Source: Candidatus Iainarchaeum sp.
GTDB taxonomy: Archaea; Iainarchaeota; Iainarchaeia; Iainarchaeales; DTGL01
NCBI GenBank assembly: GCA_021161055.1
Contig: JAGHBI010000011.1
Span: 1-5,361 of the forward strand
Length of the DNA: 5,361 nt
Reading direction: 5' to 3'
The notes beneath the pieces are model-generated. The model did not search any database. It saw only the letters and a program-made list of their open reading frames with translations, and had not been told where the DNA came from. The position numbers and the translations under genes were made by a program. Positions 1 through 5,266 of this stretch are shown here, piece by piece. Every line of letters starts with the position of its first letter. Within the stretch, counting starts at the first letter, position 1.

Positions 1-85
1 CCCTACTTAGTTAACATTACCCGTTTTTACCTAAGAATTTTCCAATTTCCAACGGTTATCCAACAGCTACAAATGAAATATGAAA

Positions 86-110
86 AACATAAAATATAAA
101 TAACATAAAA
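86..110 (+). promoter_or_regulatory. Probable TATA-box region of the surface protein gene
   Basis: This A/T-only stretch upstream of the surface protein gene contains AAATATAA at about 92-99, the best TATA-like box in the 166-base leader. A start site about 25 bases downstream would lie near 120-125, giving a 5' leader of roughly 45 bases. The 9-base word AACATAAAA occurs at 86-94 and again at 102-110, which may only reflect low complexity. The rest of 1-85 holds no convincing coding frame; it contains a tandem TTTCCAA pair at 39-52. The box is chosen by composition and position only. Confidence 0.4.
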
Positions 111-115
111 AGATA

Positions 116-135
116 TTTAGTAATGTTTAGTAATG
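116..135 (+). repeat. Perfect tandem 10-bp repeat in the 5' leader
   Basis: TTTAGTAATG occurs twice back to back (116-125 and 126-135), just downstream of the TATA-like box and about 30 bases before the start codon. It overlaps the predicted transcription start. It could be an operator-like direct repeat or a simple slippage duplication; the sequence does not decide. Confidence 0.6.
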
Positions 136-166
136 TGGAAAAATTAATGCAGGCGGTACGATTCAG

Positions 167-1792
167 ATGGTACTCTCCAGAATGAAAAGCGCATCAAAAC
201 TTACTGGTTCATGTCCCTTCAGATGTCTATTGGCTTTCTTGCTCCTCCTTCAGCTGGCACCTCTCACACTTGCTTCTGGCACAAGACCAGCAGTAACAAT
301 AACCACAGAACAGCTCATCAAAAACCAAACCAACACAATAGAAGCAACAGTAACAGACCCCGATGGCGATGCAAACCCAGCAAGCGTATATATTTCTGTA
401 AGAAGCCCCTCCACAATCTCATGGGACGAAGCTCAAGTTTACCAAAAGCCAATGTCATGTTCAGGAACAGGTTCTTCGCTAAGCTGCACATTTTCCATTA
501 ATGTGGATTCTTCCTGGGCAAGCGATGCAAAGATTGCTGTGGTTGCAGCGGACTCCGTTGATTGGGGGGAATACGCGGTAAAAACAGTCCCCGTTCTCAG
601 TGGGCAAACTCAAGGCACAAGACCAGCAGTAACAATAACCACAGAACAGCTCATCAAAAACCAAACCAACACAATAGAAGCAACAGTAACAGACCCCGAT
701 GGCGATGCAAACTCTGCAAAAGTATATATTTATGTAATCTCCCCTGCAAACGCAGGATGGGACAATGAATCCGCACAGAAGGTATGGGAAAAAACAATGA
801 GCTGTTCCGGTGATGGGTACACTTTAAACTGTTCCTACGAAGTTGCAGTTGATGATACTTGGGCTACTGATGCAAACATTGCAATTATTGCGGCAGATTC
901 TGTAGGTTATGGAAGCTATTCCTTTAAGAGCGTTAGCGTTATTTCTGGGCCTACACCTTCCCCATCTCCTTCTCCGCAAACTCCAACCCCCTCACAATCT
1001 CCAACATCCCCATCACCCACACCTTCCCCATCTCCACAAACACCATCTCCTTCTCCACAAACACCCACACCATCACCATCTCCTTCTCCACAAACACCCA
1101 CACCATCACCATCTCCTTCTCCTTCACCAACATCCCCAACACCACCATCTCCGCAAACTCCAACCCCAACGCAGAGCAACCTTGAAATAACTCTGGATTA
1201 TCCAAAACCCGGAGAGAATATCCTGCCAGAAAGTCAGATAAGGTTTATTCGCATTAAGGTGAGCCTGAATGGAAAACCTCTCGAGGAGGATGCTCTGAGT
1301 GCGCTGCTCACAATAAATGATCGAACAGAACGGGTTCTTTTCATACGCCAATCAGGTAATATTTATCAGTACACTTTGGAAGAGCCGCTGCCTGAAGGTA
1401 ATTATTCCATAAAAATAATGCTCTCGGCACTTGGCACACAGGGGTCAATTGCAACAGATTTTTCTTTTAGGCCTGAAGGGGGATTTGCCTGGATTATCAA
1501 CCTGCTTACAATTCTAATGGTCGCTCTTTTGGTTGCATTTTTTGCCTACATTGCCATTAAAAAATACAGCGAAACCGAAAAACCCGCCAAGTCCCCTAAA
1601 AAGCCATCCATACCTCCTGCAGAGCCCGCAAAGAGCGAAACAGAACTCATCACAGTCAAAAAGTTCGGTGATGCGATAGAGGCGCTCAAAGCTCTGGAAT
1701 CAACAAAACTCAAGTTGAAAAGTGCTAAGGAGGACTTAAAAAAGCGAAAAGCAAGAGAGATTATAAAGTCACTTAAAGAGAAACTGAAATAA
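167..1792 (+). CDS. Membrane-anchored surface protein with two Ig-like repeats and a Pro/Ser/Thr stalk
   Basis: Likely an exported cell-surface protein of unknown function, 541 residues. A signal peptide (hydrophobic core about 20-36, possible cleavage near LTLA/SG) precedes two 112-residue repeats (38-149 and 150-261). Each repeat has a DPDGDAN loop that could bind calcium, a Cys pair spaced CX8C (98/107 and 213/222) suited to a disulfide, and an AADSV motif; a beta-sandwich (Ig-like) fold is inferred. Residues 262-338 contain almost only Pro, Ser, Thr and Gln and form a stalk. Residues 339-438 look like another beta-rich extracellular domain. One membrane helix spans about 440-464, and a 77-residue Lys-rich, coiled-coil-prone tail faces the cytoplasm. 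N-glycosylation sequons occur at Asn53, Asn200 and Asn221. The start at 167 follows AGGCGGT at 151-157; Met6 (182) is an alternative that keeps the signal peptide. An S-layer-associated or adhesion role is possible but unproven. Confidence 0.85.
   Translation: MVLSRMKSASKLTGSCPFRCLLAFLLLLQLAPLTLASGTRPAVTITTEQLIKNQTNTIEATVTDPDGDANPASVYISVRSPSTISWDEAQVYQKPMSCSGTGSSLSCTFSINVDSSWASDAKIAVVAADSVDWGEYAVKTVPVLSGQTQGTRPAVTITTEQLIKNQTNTIEATVTDPDGDANSAKVYIYVISPANAGWDNESAQKVWEKTMSCSGDGYTLNCSYEVAVDDTWATDANIAIIAADSVGYGSYSFKSVSVISGPTPSPSPSPQTPTPSQSPTSPSPTPSPSPQTPSPSPQTPTPSPSPSPQTPTPSPSPSPSPTSPTPPSPQTPTPTQSNLEITLDYPKPGENILPESQIRFIRIKVSLNGKPLEEDALSALLTINDRTERVLFIRQSGNIYQYTLEEPLPEGNYSIKIMLSALGTQGSIATDFSFRPEGGFAWIINLLTILMVALLVAFFAYIAIKKYSETEKPAKSPKKPSIPPAEPAKSETELITVKKFGDAIEALKALESTKLKLKSAKEDLKKRKAREIIKSLKEKLK
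278..376 (+). repeat. 99-bp exact repeat, copy 1
   Basis: This block encodes residues 38-70, the N-terminal third of the first extracellular repeat. It is identical base for base to 614-712, at an offset of 336 bases (112 codons). Identity stops sharply at both ends: the flanking base differs on the left, and on the right the following codons differ at once. Confidence 0.95.
614..712 (+). repeat. 99-bp exact repeat, copy 2
   Basis: Second copy of the block at 278-376, encoding residues 150-182. The remaining part of the two protein repeats is clearly diverged, with many substitutions and a 3-residue insertion before the Cys pair in the second repeat. The perfect block therefore looks recently homogenised rather than merely conserved. 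Confidence 0.95.
1043..1122 (+). repeat. 33-bp tandem repeat in the stalk-coding region
   Basis: Two perfect 33-bp copies (1043-1075 and 1076-1108) are followed by 14 bases of a third (1109-1122). Each unit encodes eleven residues of the Pro/Ser/Gln/Thr stalk. It lies within a longer simple-sequence coding tract (950-1180). The period is a multiple of three, so copy-number change would lengthen or shorten the stalk without breaking the frame. Confidence 0.9.
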
Positions 1793-1799
1793 CACAGCA

Positions 1800-1804
1800 T
1801 TTTT
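1800..1804 (+). terminator. Possible T-tract terminator after the surface gene
   Basis: A run of five T lies 7 bases after the stop codon, with TTTT again at 1814-1817. Archaeal transcription often ends in such oligo-T tracts. There is no clear hairpin, and no matching T-tract for the convergent operon coming the other way in this 40-base gap. Confidence 0.25.
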
Positions 1805-1832
1805 AAGTACGGGTTTTCACATAGAATTGACG

Positions 1833-2810
1833 TCAAATGGACATGATCAATCCTTCAATTTCGCTGGCTAGGCGTTCCTTTGTAAAACCGTATTTTTTAT
1901 ATAGGTCTTTTGGAGAGCCGCTTTCAGCAAACCCATGCAAGCCTATGCGCTTAAGCGGCACACTTATTTTCTTCTCTGCAAGCACTTCAGCAACCGCGCT
2001 GCCCAAGCCACCTATTACCTGATGGTCTTCTGCAGTTATAATCGCATTTGTTTCCCTTGCTGCCTTCTCCACAATCCTTCCATCAAGCGGCTTTATTGTG
2101 TGCATATCTATCACTCTAACCCCAATTCCTTTCTTAGCAAGCTCGCGAGAGGCATCGATTGCAATGTGCACCAAAGCGCCACAGGCGATTATTGTAGCAT
2201 CGCTTCCTTCTGTGAGCTGCAGGCCCTTACCGAATTCAAAGCGATAGGAATGCTCATCGAATATTAACGGCGTTGGTTCGCGGTTTGTGCGTAGATAGCA
2301 TGGCTGCTCAAAATCGCCTAAAAATAGTGTTGCATGTTCCGCTTCTATAGCATCAGCAGGAACAATTACATTCATTCTTGGCAGGCATCTCATTATCGCA
2401 ATATCCTCTGTTGCCTGCGCTGTTGGACCATCCCTGCCTGTGAGTATGCCTGCATGCGATCCAACAATTTTTACTGGCACATTATTGTAGCAGACACTCT
2501 GCCTTATTATTTCAAAGGCCCTGCCAGTAAGAAAAATTGCAAAGCTAGAAACAAACGCTTTTTTACCTTCAAGTGCTAATCCAACTGCCAAGCCAACTGC
2601 ATTCTGCTCCGAAATTCCAGCATAAAAAAATCGCTCCGGAGCATGCTTTGCAAACCACAGGCTGCGCGTACTGCTTGCCAGATCAGCATCAACCACAACA
2701 ATGCGTTTATCCTGCTTTGCAAGCCTTTCCAGCGCTTTCCCATAACCATCCCTTGTCGGCTTCATTTCATCGAAGCTCTTTCTCAACCAATCGCTTTTTA
2801 CTTCACGCAT
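1833..2810 (-). CDS. Transketolase, C-terminal subunit
   Basis: This is the second half of a split thiamine-diphosphate (TPP) transketolase and works with the N-terminal subunit encoded just upstream to transfer two-carbon ketol units between sugar phosphates. From the ATG at 2810 it is 325 residues. It holds the pyrimidine-binding domain with GISEQNAVG (Glu68, the family's cofactor-activating glutamate), then GSHAG (His119), DGPTAQATED (127-136), and the C-terminal domain with AEDHQVIGGLGSAVAE and ESGSPKDLYKKYG near the end. The ATG at 2810 is preferred because GAGGAG at 2821-2826 lies 10 bases upstream; a TTG at 2819 would sit 1 base from it. The start overlaps the N-subunit stop by 8 bases, suggesting translational coupling and equal amounts of both subunits. 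Oddity: DGPTAQ has Ala where transketolases usually have His (DGPTHQ), so substrate range is uncertain. 1-deoxyxylulose-5-phosphate synthase is less likely, given the split form and the transaldolase neighbour. Confidence 0.93.
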   Translation of the reverse strand: MREVKSDWLRKSFDEMKPTRDGYGKALERLAKQDKRIVVVDADLASSTRSLWFAKHAPERFFYAGISEQNAVGLAVGLALEGKKAFVSSFAIFLTGRAFEIIRQSVCYNNVPVKIVGSHAGILTGRDGPTAQATEDIAIMRCLPRMNVIVPADAIEAEHATLFLGDFEQPCYLRTNREPTPLIFDEHSYRFEFGKGLQLTEGSDATIIACGALVHIAIDASRELAKKGIGVRVIDMHTIKPLDGRIVEKAARETNAIITAEDHQVIGGLGSAVAEVLAEKKISVPLKRIGLHGFAESGSPKDLYKKYGFTKERLASEIEGLIMSI

Positions 2811-3642
2811 AGTTACCAAGCTCCTCTAATGCTTTTTCAAGCAGATCGCTTGGTAGCGCTTTTCCGTGCCATTCTGGTTTATGCTCCATAAATGATACGC
2901 CCTTGCCCTTAACAGTATGCGCGATTATTGCCACAGGCTTTTCAGACTTATCTGCTTCATCAAGCGCCCTTACTATTTCTTTTATATTATGTCCATCTAT
3001 CTCGCAGGTGTTCCATCTGAATGCTCTGAACTTTTCAGCTATCGGCGTTACATCCAGTATTTCATGCAGGAACCCATCGTTCTGGCATTTGTTGTGGTCA
3101 ATTATTGCAACCAAATTGTTGAGCCTGCGAAAACCAGCAAACATCACAGCTTCCCAAACAATGCCTTCCTGAAGCTCGCCATCACCAAGCACAACATAAA
3201 CTTTATGTTTCTTTCCATCGAGCTTTGCTGCTAATGCCATTCCACAAGCAACGCTAAAGCCTTGTCCTAAAGTTCCGCTTACAGTTTCTATCCCGGGAGT
3301 TTTATTTCTATCAGGATGTCCCTGCAGCATAGAATCTACTTCGCGCAAGCGATTCAATTCACGTGCAGGTATTATACCAAGCAAAGCCAAAGCAGCGTAC
3401 TGCGCCGGACAAGAATGCCCTTTACTCAAAATAAAGCGATCTCTTTCAGGCCATTTTGGATTTCTCGGGTTAATGCGCATCTTGTGGAAATATAGGCAAG
3501 CGATTATATCAGCTACACTTAGCGAGCCGCCAGGATGCCCTGACTCTGCTCTCGAAGTCATCTGCAAAGAGAGCACTCTTATTTGCCTCGCAATCTCCTC
3601 AAGCTCCCTTATTTTCTTTTTAGTGAGCCTTCTCATTCGCAT
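2803..3642 (-). CDS. Transketolase, N-terminal subunit (TPP diphosphate-binding half)
   Basis: At 279 residues this is the first half of a two-gene transketolase, the usual archaeal arrangement. Visible family motifs are ESGHPGGSLS (His36), SKGHSCPAQYAALA (His76), LQGHPD (His109), SGTLGQGFSVACGMALA, the cofactor/metal motif GDGELQEG (153-160) with Asn184 of DHNK as the likely second metal ligand, and a C-terminal MEHKPEWHGKA. N and C subunits together give about 604 residues, slightly shorter than fused bacterial enzymes, as expected for split forms. The gene follows the transaldolase stop after 3 bases and runs 8 bases into the C-subunit gene, so it is the middle of a three-gene operon. No good ribosome binding site precedes the ATG at 3642; Met3 (3636) is an alternative. 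Expression probably depends on readthrough or coupling from the transaldolase gene. Confidence 0.94.
   Translation of the reverse strand: MRMRRLTKKKIRELEEIARQIRVLSLQMTSRAESGHPGGSLSVADIIACLYFHKMRINPRNPKWPERDRFILSKGHSCPAQYAALALLGIIPARELNRLREVDSMLQGHPDRNKTPGIETVSGTLGQGFSVACGMALAAKLDGKKHKVYVVLGDGELQEGIVWEAVMFAGFRRLNNLVAIIDHNKCQNDGFLHEILDVTPIAEKFRAFRWNTCEIDGHNIKEIVRALDEADKSEKPVAIIAHTVKGKGVSFMEHKPEWHGKALPSDLLEKALEELGNYA
2821..2826 (-). promoter_or_regulatory. Ribosome binding site deciding the start of the transketolase C subunit
   Basis: On the minus strand GAGGAG lies inside the last codons of the N-subunit gene, 10 bases before the ATG at 2810 and only 1 base before the alternative TTG at 2819. 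Spacing favours the ATG. Confidence 0.7.
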
Positions 3643-3645
3643 CCA

Positions 3646-4296
3646 CTATATCTTCAAGCCAGCCTTTTTAGCATCCTCCAAAAAAAGTTTCATTCCCTTA
3701 TCGGTGAGCGCATGCCTGACCATTTTCTCGAGTACTGCAAACGGTACTGTTGCAATATCAGCACCAATAAGTGCAGCCTGCATCACATGCATGGGATGCC
3801 TTATGCTTGCTGTTATAACCTCTGTTTTGAACCCGTAGTTTCTGAAAACCTGCACAATATCTGCTACAACTTGCATACCATCATTCCCTATATCATCAAG
3901 TCTGCCAACAAAAGGGCTTACATAAGTGGCACCAGCCAAGGCAGCCAATAGGGCCTGGTTCGCGCTAAAGATTAATGTGCAATTTGTTTTTATCCCCAAA
4001 GCGCTTAGTTCTTTTATAGCCTTCAACCCCTCAACACTTATTGGAATCTTCACATTAACATGCTTGTCAATCTCACTTAGCTTCTGCGCTTCCTTGACCA
4101 TTCCCTCCGAATCCTGAGCCAATACCTCTGCACTTACAGGGCCTTTAACTATTTCACAGATCTCTTTTATTGAAGTTGCATAATCCGCTTTAGCGCGATT
4201 CATCAGAGTAGGGTTTGTTGTAACACCGCTTACAATACCCCAGGAAACAGCTTCCTTTATTTCACTTATGTTTGCAGTATCTAAGAAGATTTTCAT
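3646..4296 (-). CDS. Transaldolase, MipB/TalC (short) family
   Basis: This 216-residue enzyme is predicted to transfer the dihydroxyacetone unit of a ketose phosphate, such as sedoheptulose 7-phosphate or fructose 6-phosphate, to an aldose phosphate via a Schiff base. Visible motifs are the start MKIFLDTAN (Asp6), VTTNPTL (25-31), VNVKIPIS with Lys83 as the expected Schiff-base lysine, NCTLIFS, SPFVGRLDDIGNDG and ASIRHPMHVMQAALIGADIATVPF. Phe129 in SPFVGR sits where fructose-6-phosphate aldolases (FSA) have Tyr and true transaldolases have Phe, so transaldolase is preferred. The open frame extends to 4377, but those upstream codons run through the promoter and do not resemble the family; the ATG at 4296 has GGGGG (4303-4307) 6 bases upstream and gives the typical N-terminus. 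First gene of the operon with both transketolase subunits. Confidence 0.94.
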   Translation of the reverse strand: MKIFLDTANISEIKEAVSWGIVSGVTTNPTLMNRAKADYATSIKEICEIVKGPVSAEVLAQDSEGMVKEAQKLSEIDKHVNVKIPISVEGLKAIKELSALGIKTNCTLIFSANQALLAALAGATYVSPFVGRLDDIGNDGMQVVADIVQVFRNYGFKTEVITASIRHPMHVMQAALIGADIATVPFAVLEKMVRHALTDKGMKLFLEDAKKAGLKI

Positions 4297-4342
4297 ACCG
4301 AACCCCCGAGTAAAAAAACGTAACTGAATGAATAAAACCCAG

Positions 4343-4362
4343 AAGTGTTTAAAAAGTTGTTG
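4343..4362 (-). promoter_or_regulatory. Probable core promoter of the transaldolase-transketolase operon (20-bp repeat, copy A)
   Basis: Read on the minus strand the element is CAACAACTTTTTAAACACTT, with a TATA-like TTTTTAAA. Its centre lies about 54 bases upstream of the transaldolase ATG, so a start site about 25 bases downstream would give a leader of roughly 28 bases containing the GGGGG ribosome site. An exact copy lies at 4697-4716, upstream of the antitoxin gene. Confidence 0.55.
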
Positions 4363-4379
4363 CAAGAGGCACCACAAAA

Positions 4380-4484
4380 TTAAAATTTATAGGTGCTCTC
4401 CTTACGGCGCTCTATTTTTATTACTCTAACTAATCTAACCTCCCAATAAACCGCATATATAATCCTATAGGGACCGATTCCTAC
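4380..4484 (-). pseudogene. Remnant of a RelE/ParE-type toxin gene (C-terminal part only)
   Basis: On the minus strand, from 4478 to the TAA at 4380-4382, an open frame of 32 codons reads IGPYRIIY at its start and ends ERRKESTYKF. This matches the C-terminal third of RelE-superfamily mRNA-cleaving toxins, where the G-YR-IY strand and the final (H/E)RR...YK segment carry conserved active-site residues. The frame opens only after a TGA at 4485-4487 and has no start codon; the N-terminal two thirds (about 50-60 residues) are missing. It directly follows the -1-frame stop of the antitoxin gene, exactly where the toxin of such a module would lie, so an internal deletion is the simplest explanation. 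It should be inactive. Family recognition is by eye, from motifs only. Confidence 0.72.
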
Positions 4485-4671
4485 TCAGCAAATACTTCAT
4501 CAAACCGCTTCTCTTTGCCGGATTCCATCTCTTTTTTATCTTTCTTATTTCCTCGAGCTCTTTGGCTGGTATTTCCTCTTCAGGAATCAGTACATGCTTG
4601 ACAATCTCCATATCCTCTTTTAGCGCCTTCAGCTCGTGATACAGCTGCTCAATTGTAATCGTTTTTCCCAT
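4465..4671 (-). CDS. RelB-like antitoxin, probably frameshifted
   Basis: As read, this encodes 68 residues. Residues 1-47 (MGKTITIEQLYHELKALKED, then an acidic stretch with VLIPEEEIP and EELEEIRKIKK) resemble small archaeal antitoxins paired with RelE toxins: an N-terminal DNA-binding or dimerising part, then an acidic helix that wraps the toxin. After Lys47 the frame gives an atypical basic tail (RWNPAKRSGLMKYLLSRNRS). The -1 frame from the same point instead gives EMESGKEKRFDEVFAE and a stop at 4481-4483, a conventional antitoxin ending, for 63 residues in total. The junction is an A6 run, so a one-base loss, a sequencing error or ribosomal slippage could be responsible. The ATG at 4671 is fixed by the family-like N-terminus. 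A toxin remnant follows and an intact PIN gene precedes. Decay of the module is the most likely reading. Confidence 0.7.
   Translation of the reverse strand: MGKTITIEQLYHELKALKEDMEIVKHVLIPEEEIPAKELEEIRKIKKRWNPAKRSGLMKYLLSRNRSL
4531..4537 (-). other. A AAA AAG slippery heptamer at the antitoxin frame break
   Basis: On the minus strand the codons ATA AAA AAG place an A AAA AAG heptamer in the exact phase used for -1 ribosomal frameshifting (as in bacterial dnaX). Slipping back one base leads into GAG ATG GAA and the conventional antitoxin C-terminus. With the cognate toxin truncated, an ordinary one-base deletion in a homopolymer is at least as likely. Confidence 0.5.
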
Positions 4672-4696
4672 AGTGTTCCCAACAAATTAGCCTAAA

Positions 4697-4716
4697 AAGT
4701 GTTTAAAAAGTTGTTG
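4697..4716 (-). promoter_or_regulatory. Probable core promoter of the antitoxin gene (20-bp repeat, copy B)
   Basis: Exact copy of the element at 4343-4362. The TATA-like centre is about 34 bases before the antitoxin ATG at 4671, so the predicted leader is very short (under about 10 bases). The bases flanking the two copies do not match further. Confidence 0.5.
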
Positions 4717-4752
4717 TGTGGCAATGCTTTTGAACGCTGCTTTGGAGGGAAT

Positions 4753-4757
4753 AAAAA
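4753..4757 (-). terminator. Possible oligo-T terminator after the PIN gene
   Basis: The minus strand has TTTTT starting 5 bases after the PIN stop codon (TAG at 4763-4765). No hairpin is evident. It would separate the PIN operon from the promoter at 4697-4716. Confidence 0.25.
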
Positions 4758-4762
4758 GCAAG

Positions 4763-5266
4763 CTACCTTTTGAAGCGTTCTATTTCATTTATGGCTTTTT
4801 CCACAAGCGGTTTCGTTATGAAAAGAGTTGAACTATCGTGCAGTGCCTTCAGTTTCCCAATGGCAACTTTTTTACTGAAGATTTTTTCTCTGAATGCTCT
4901 TAGAAGCAGACCAACTGTGCCATGAACCTCAAACCCAAGGTGCTGTGCTTCTGTGCGTGCATTTAAGTCATCAGTAAAAAGATACCTGATATTTTCCTGC
5001 CTTGCAAGTGCTATGGAGGAGGCCTCTCCCACATCGAGACCTCTTTTCATTAGGAGCATCATAAAATCCTTTGAGCTGCCTGCTAGCCTTTTATGCTCGA
5101 GCTGTTTGTAGTGCATTATCTCCCGCTGAGCTTCACCGGAAATCAGACGGAGTTCAGCAACCACTTCCCGAGAAATTAATACTTTTTTAAAAAGCCTTAG
5201 CGCTTCGCATGCTTTTATTTCCCATAGATGGATCAGCGGGCCTGTATCAAATACTGCTCTATTCAC
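4763..5266 (-). CDS. PIN-domain protein (DUF3368-like), probable ribonuclease toxin
   Basis: Probably a metal-dependent ribonuclease serving as the toxin of a TA pair. Counting from the GTG at 5266 it has 167 residues. The acidic PIN residues are visible: Asp7 in VFDTGPLIHL, Glu38 in VVAEL, Glu81 in LDVGEASSIALA, and Asp99-Asp100 in FTDDLNAR. The last motif, followed by a GTVGLLLRAF segment, points to the DUF3368 type of PIN protein; a helical C-terminus with ITKPLVEKAI follows. All catalytic positions are present, so it looks intact. The GTG at 5266 has GGGGG (5274-5278) 7 bases upstream; a TTG at 5284 (173 residues) has GGAGG (5288-5292) only 3 bases upstream and is the alternative. The GTG overlaps the stop of the upstream ribbon-helix-helix antitoxin gene by 8 bases, typical of a coupled TA operon. 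The RNA target cannot be told from the sequence. Confidence 0.85.
   Translation of the reverse strand: MNRAVFDTGPLIHLWEIKACEALRLFKKVLISREVVAELRLISGEAQREIMHYKQLEHKRLAGSSKDFMMLLMKRGLDVGEASSIALARQENIRYLFTDDLNARTEAQHLGFEVHGTVGLLLRAFREKIFSKKVAIGKLKALHDSSTLFITKPLVEKAINEIERFKR

Noticed and set aside
211..768. Two plus-strand open frames (211-501 and 562-768) sharing a repeated peptide
   Set aside because: They are the alternative-frame reading of the 99-bp repeats within the surface protein gene. The frame from 167 has the signal peptide, Cys pairs and membrane helix.
1043..1122. CRISPR-like array suggested by the 33-bp repeats
   Set aside because: The copies are directly tandem without spacers and lie in frame inside a protein-coding stalk.
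950..1180. G-quadruplex on the minus strand of the stalk tract
   Set aside because: The minus strand is G-rich, but mostly as GG and single G. I do not see four closely spaced runs of three or more G.
909..1205. Long open frames on both strands across the stalk-coding tract (His/Leu-rich on plus, Gly/Val/Asp-rich on minus)
   Set aside because: They are by-products of the G-free Pro/Ser/Thr simple sequence. None has a family-like sequence, and the frame of the surface protein explains the region.
1837..4117. Plus-strand open frames opposite the transketolase and transaldolase genes
   Set aside because: All lie antisense to clearly recognisable enzyme genes and show no motif of their own.
4297..4377. 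N-terminal extension of transaldolase to an ATG at 4377
   Set aside because: It would run through the TATA-like promoter and the GGGGG ribosome site. It adds residues absent from the family, and MKIFLDTAN at 4296 is the standard N-terminus.
4465..4671. Programmed -1 frameshifting as the firm explanation of the antitoxin frame break
   Set aside because: The heptamer is in the right phase, but no stimulatory hairpin or upstream Shine-Dalgarno-like element is clear, and the partner toxin is truncated. Decay or a homopolymer error is at least as likely, so it is kept only as a question.
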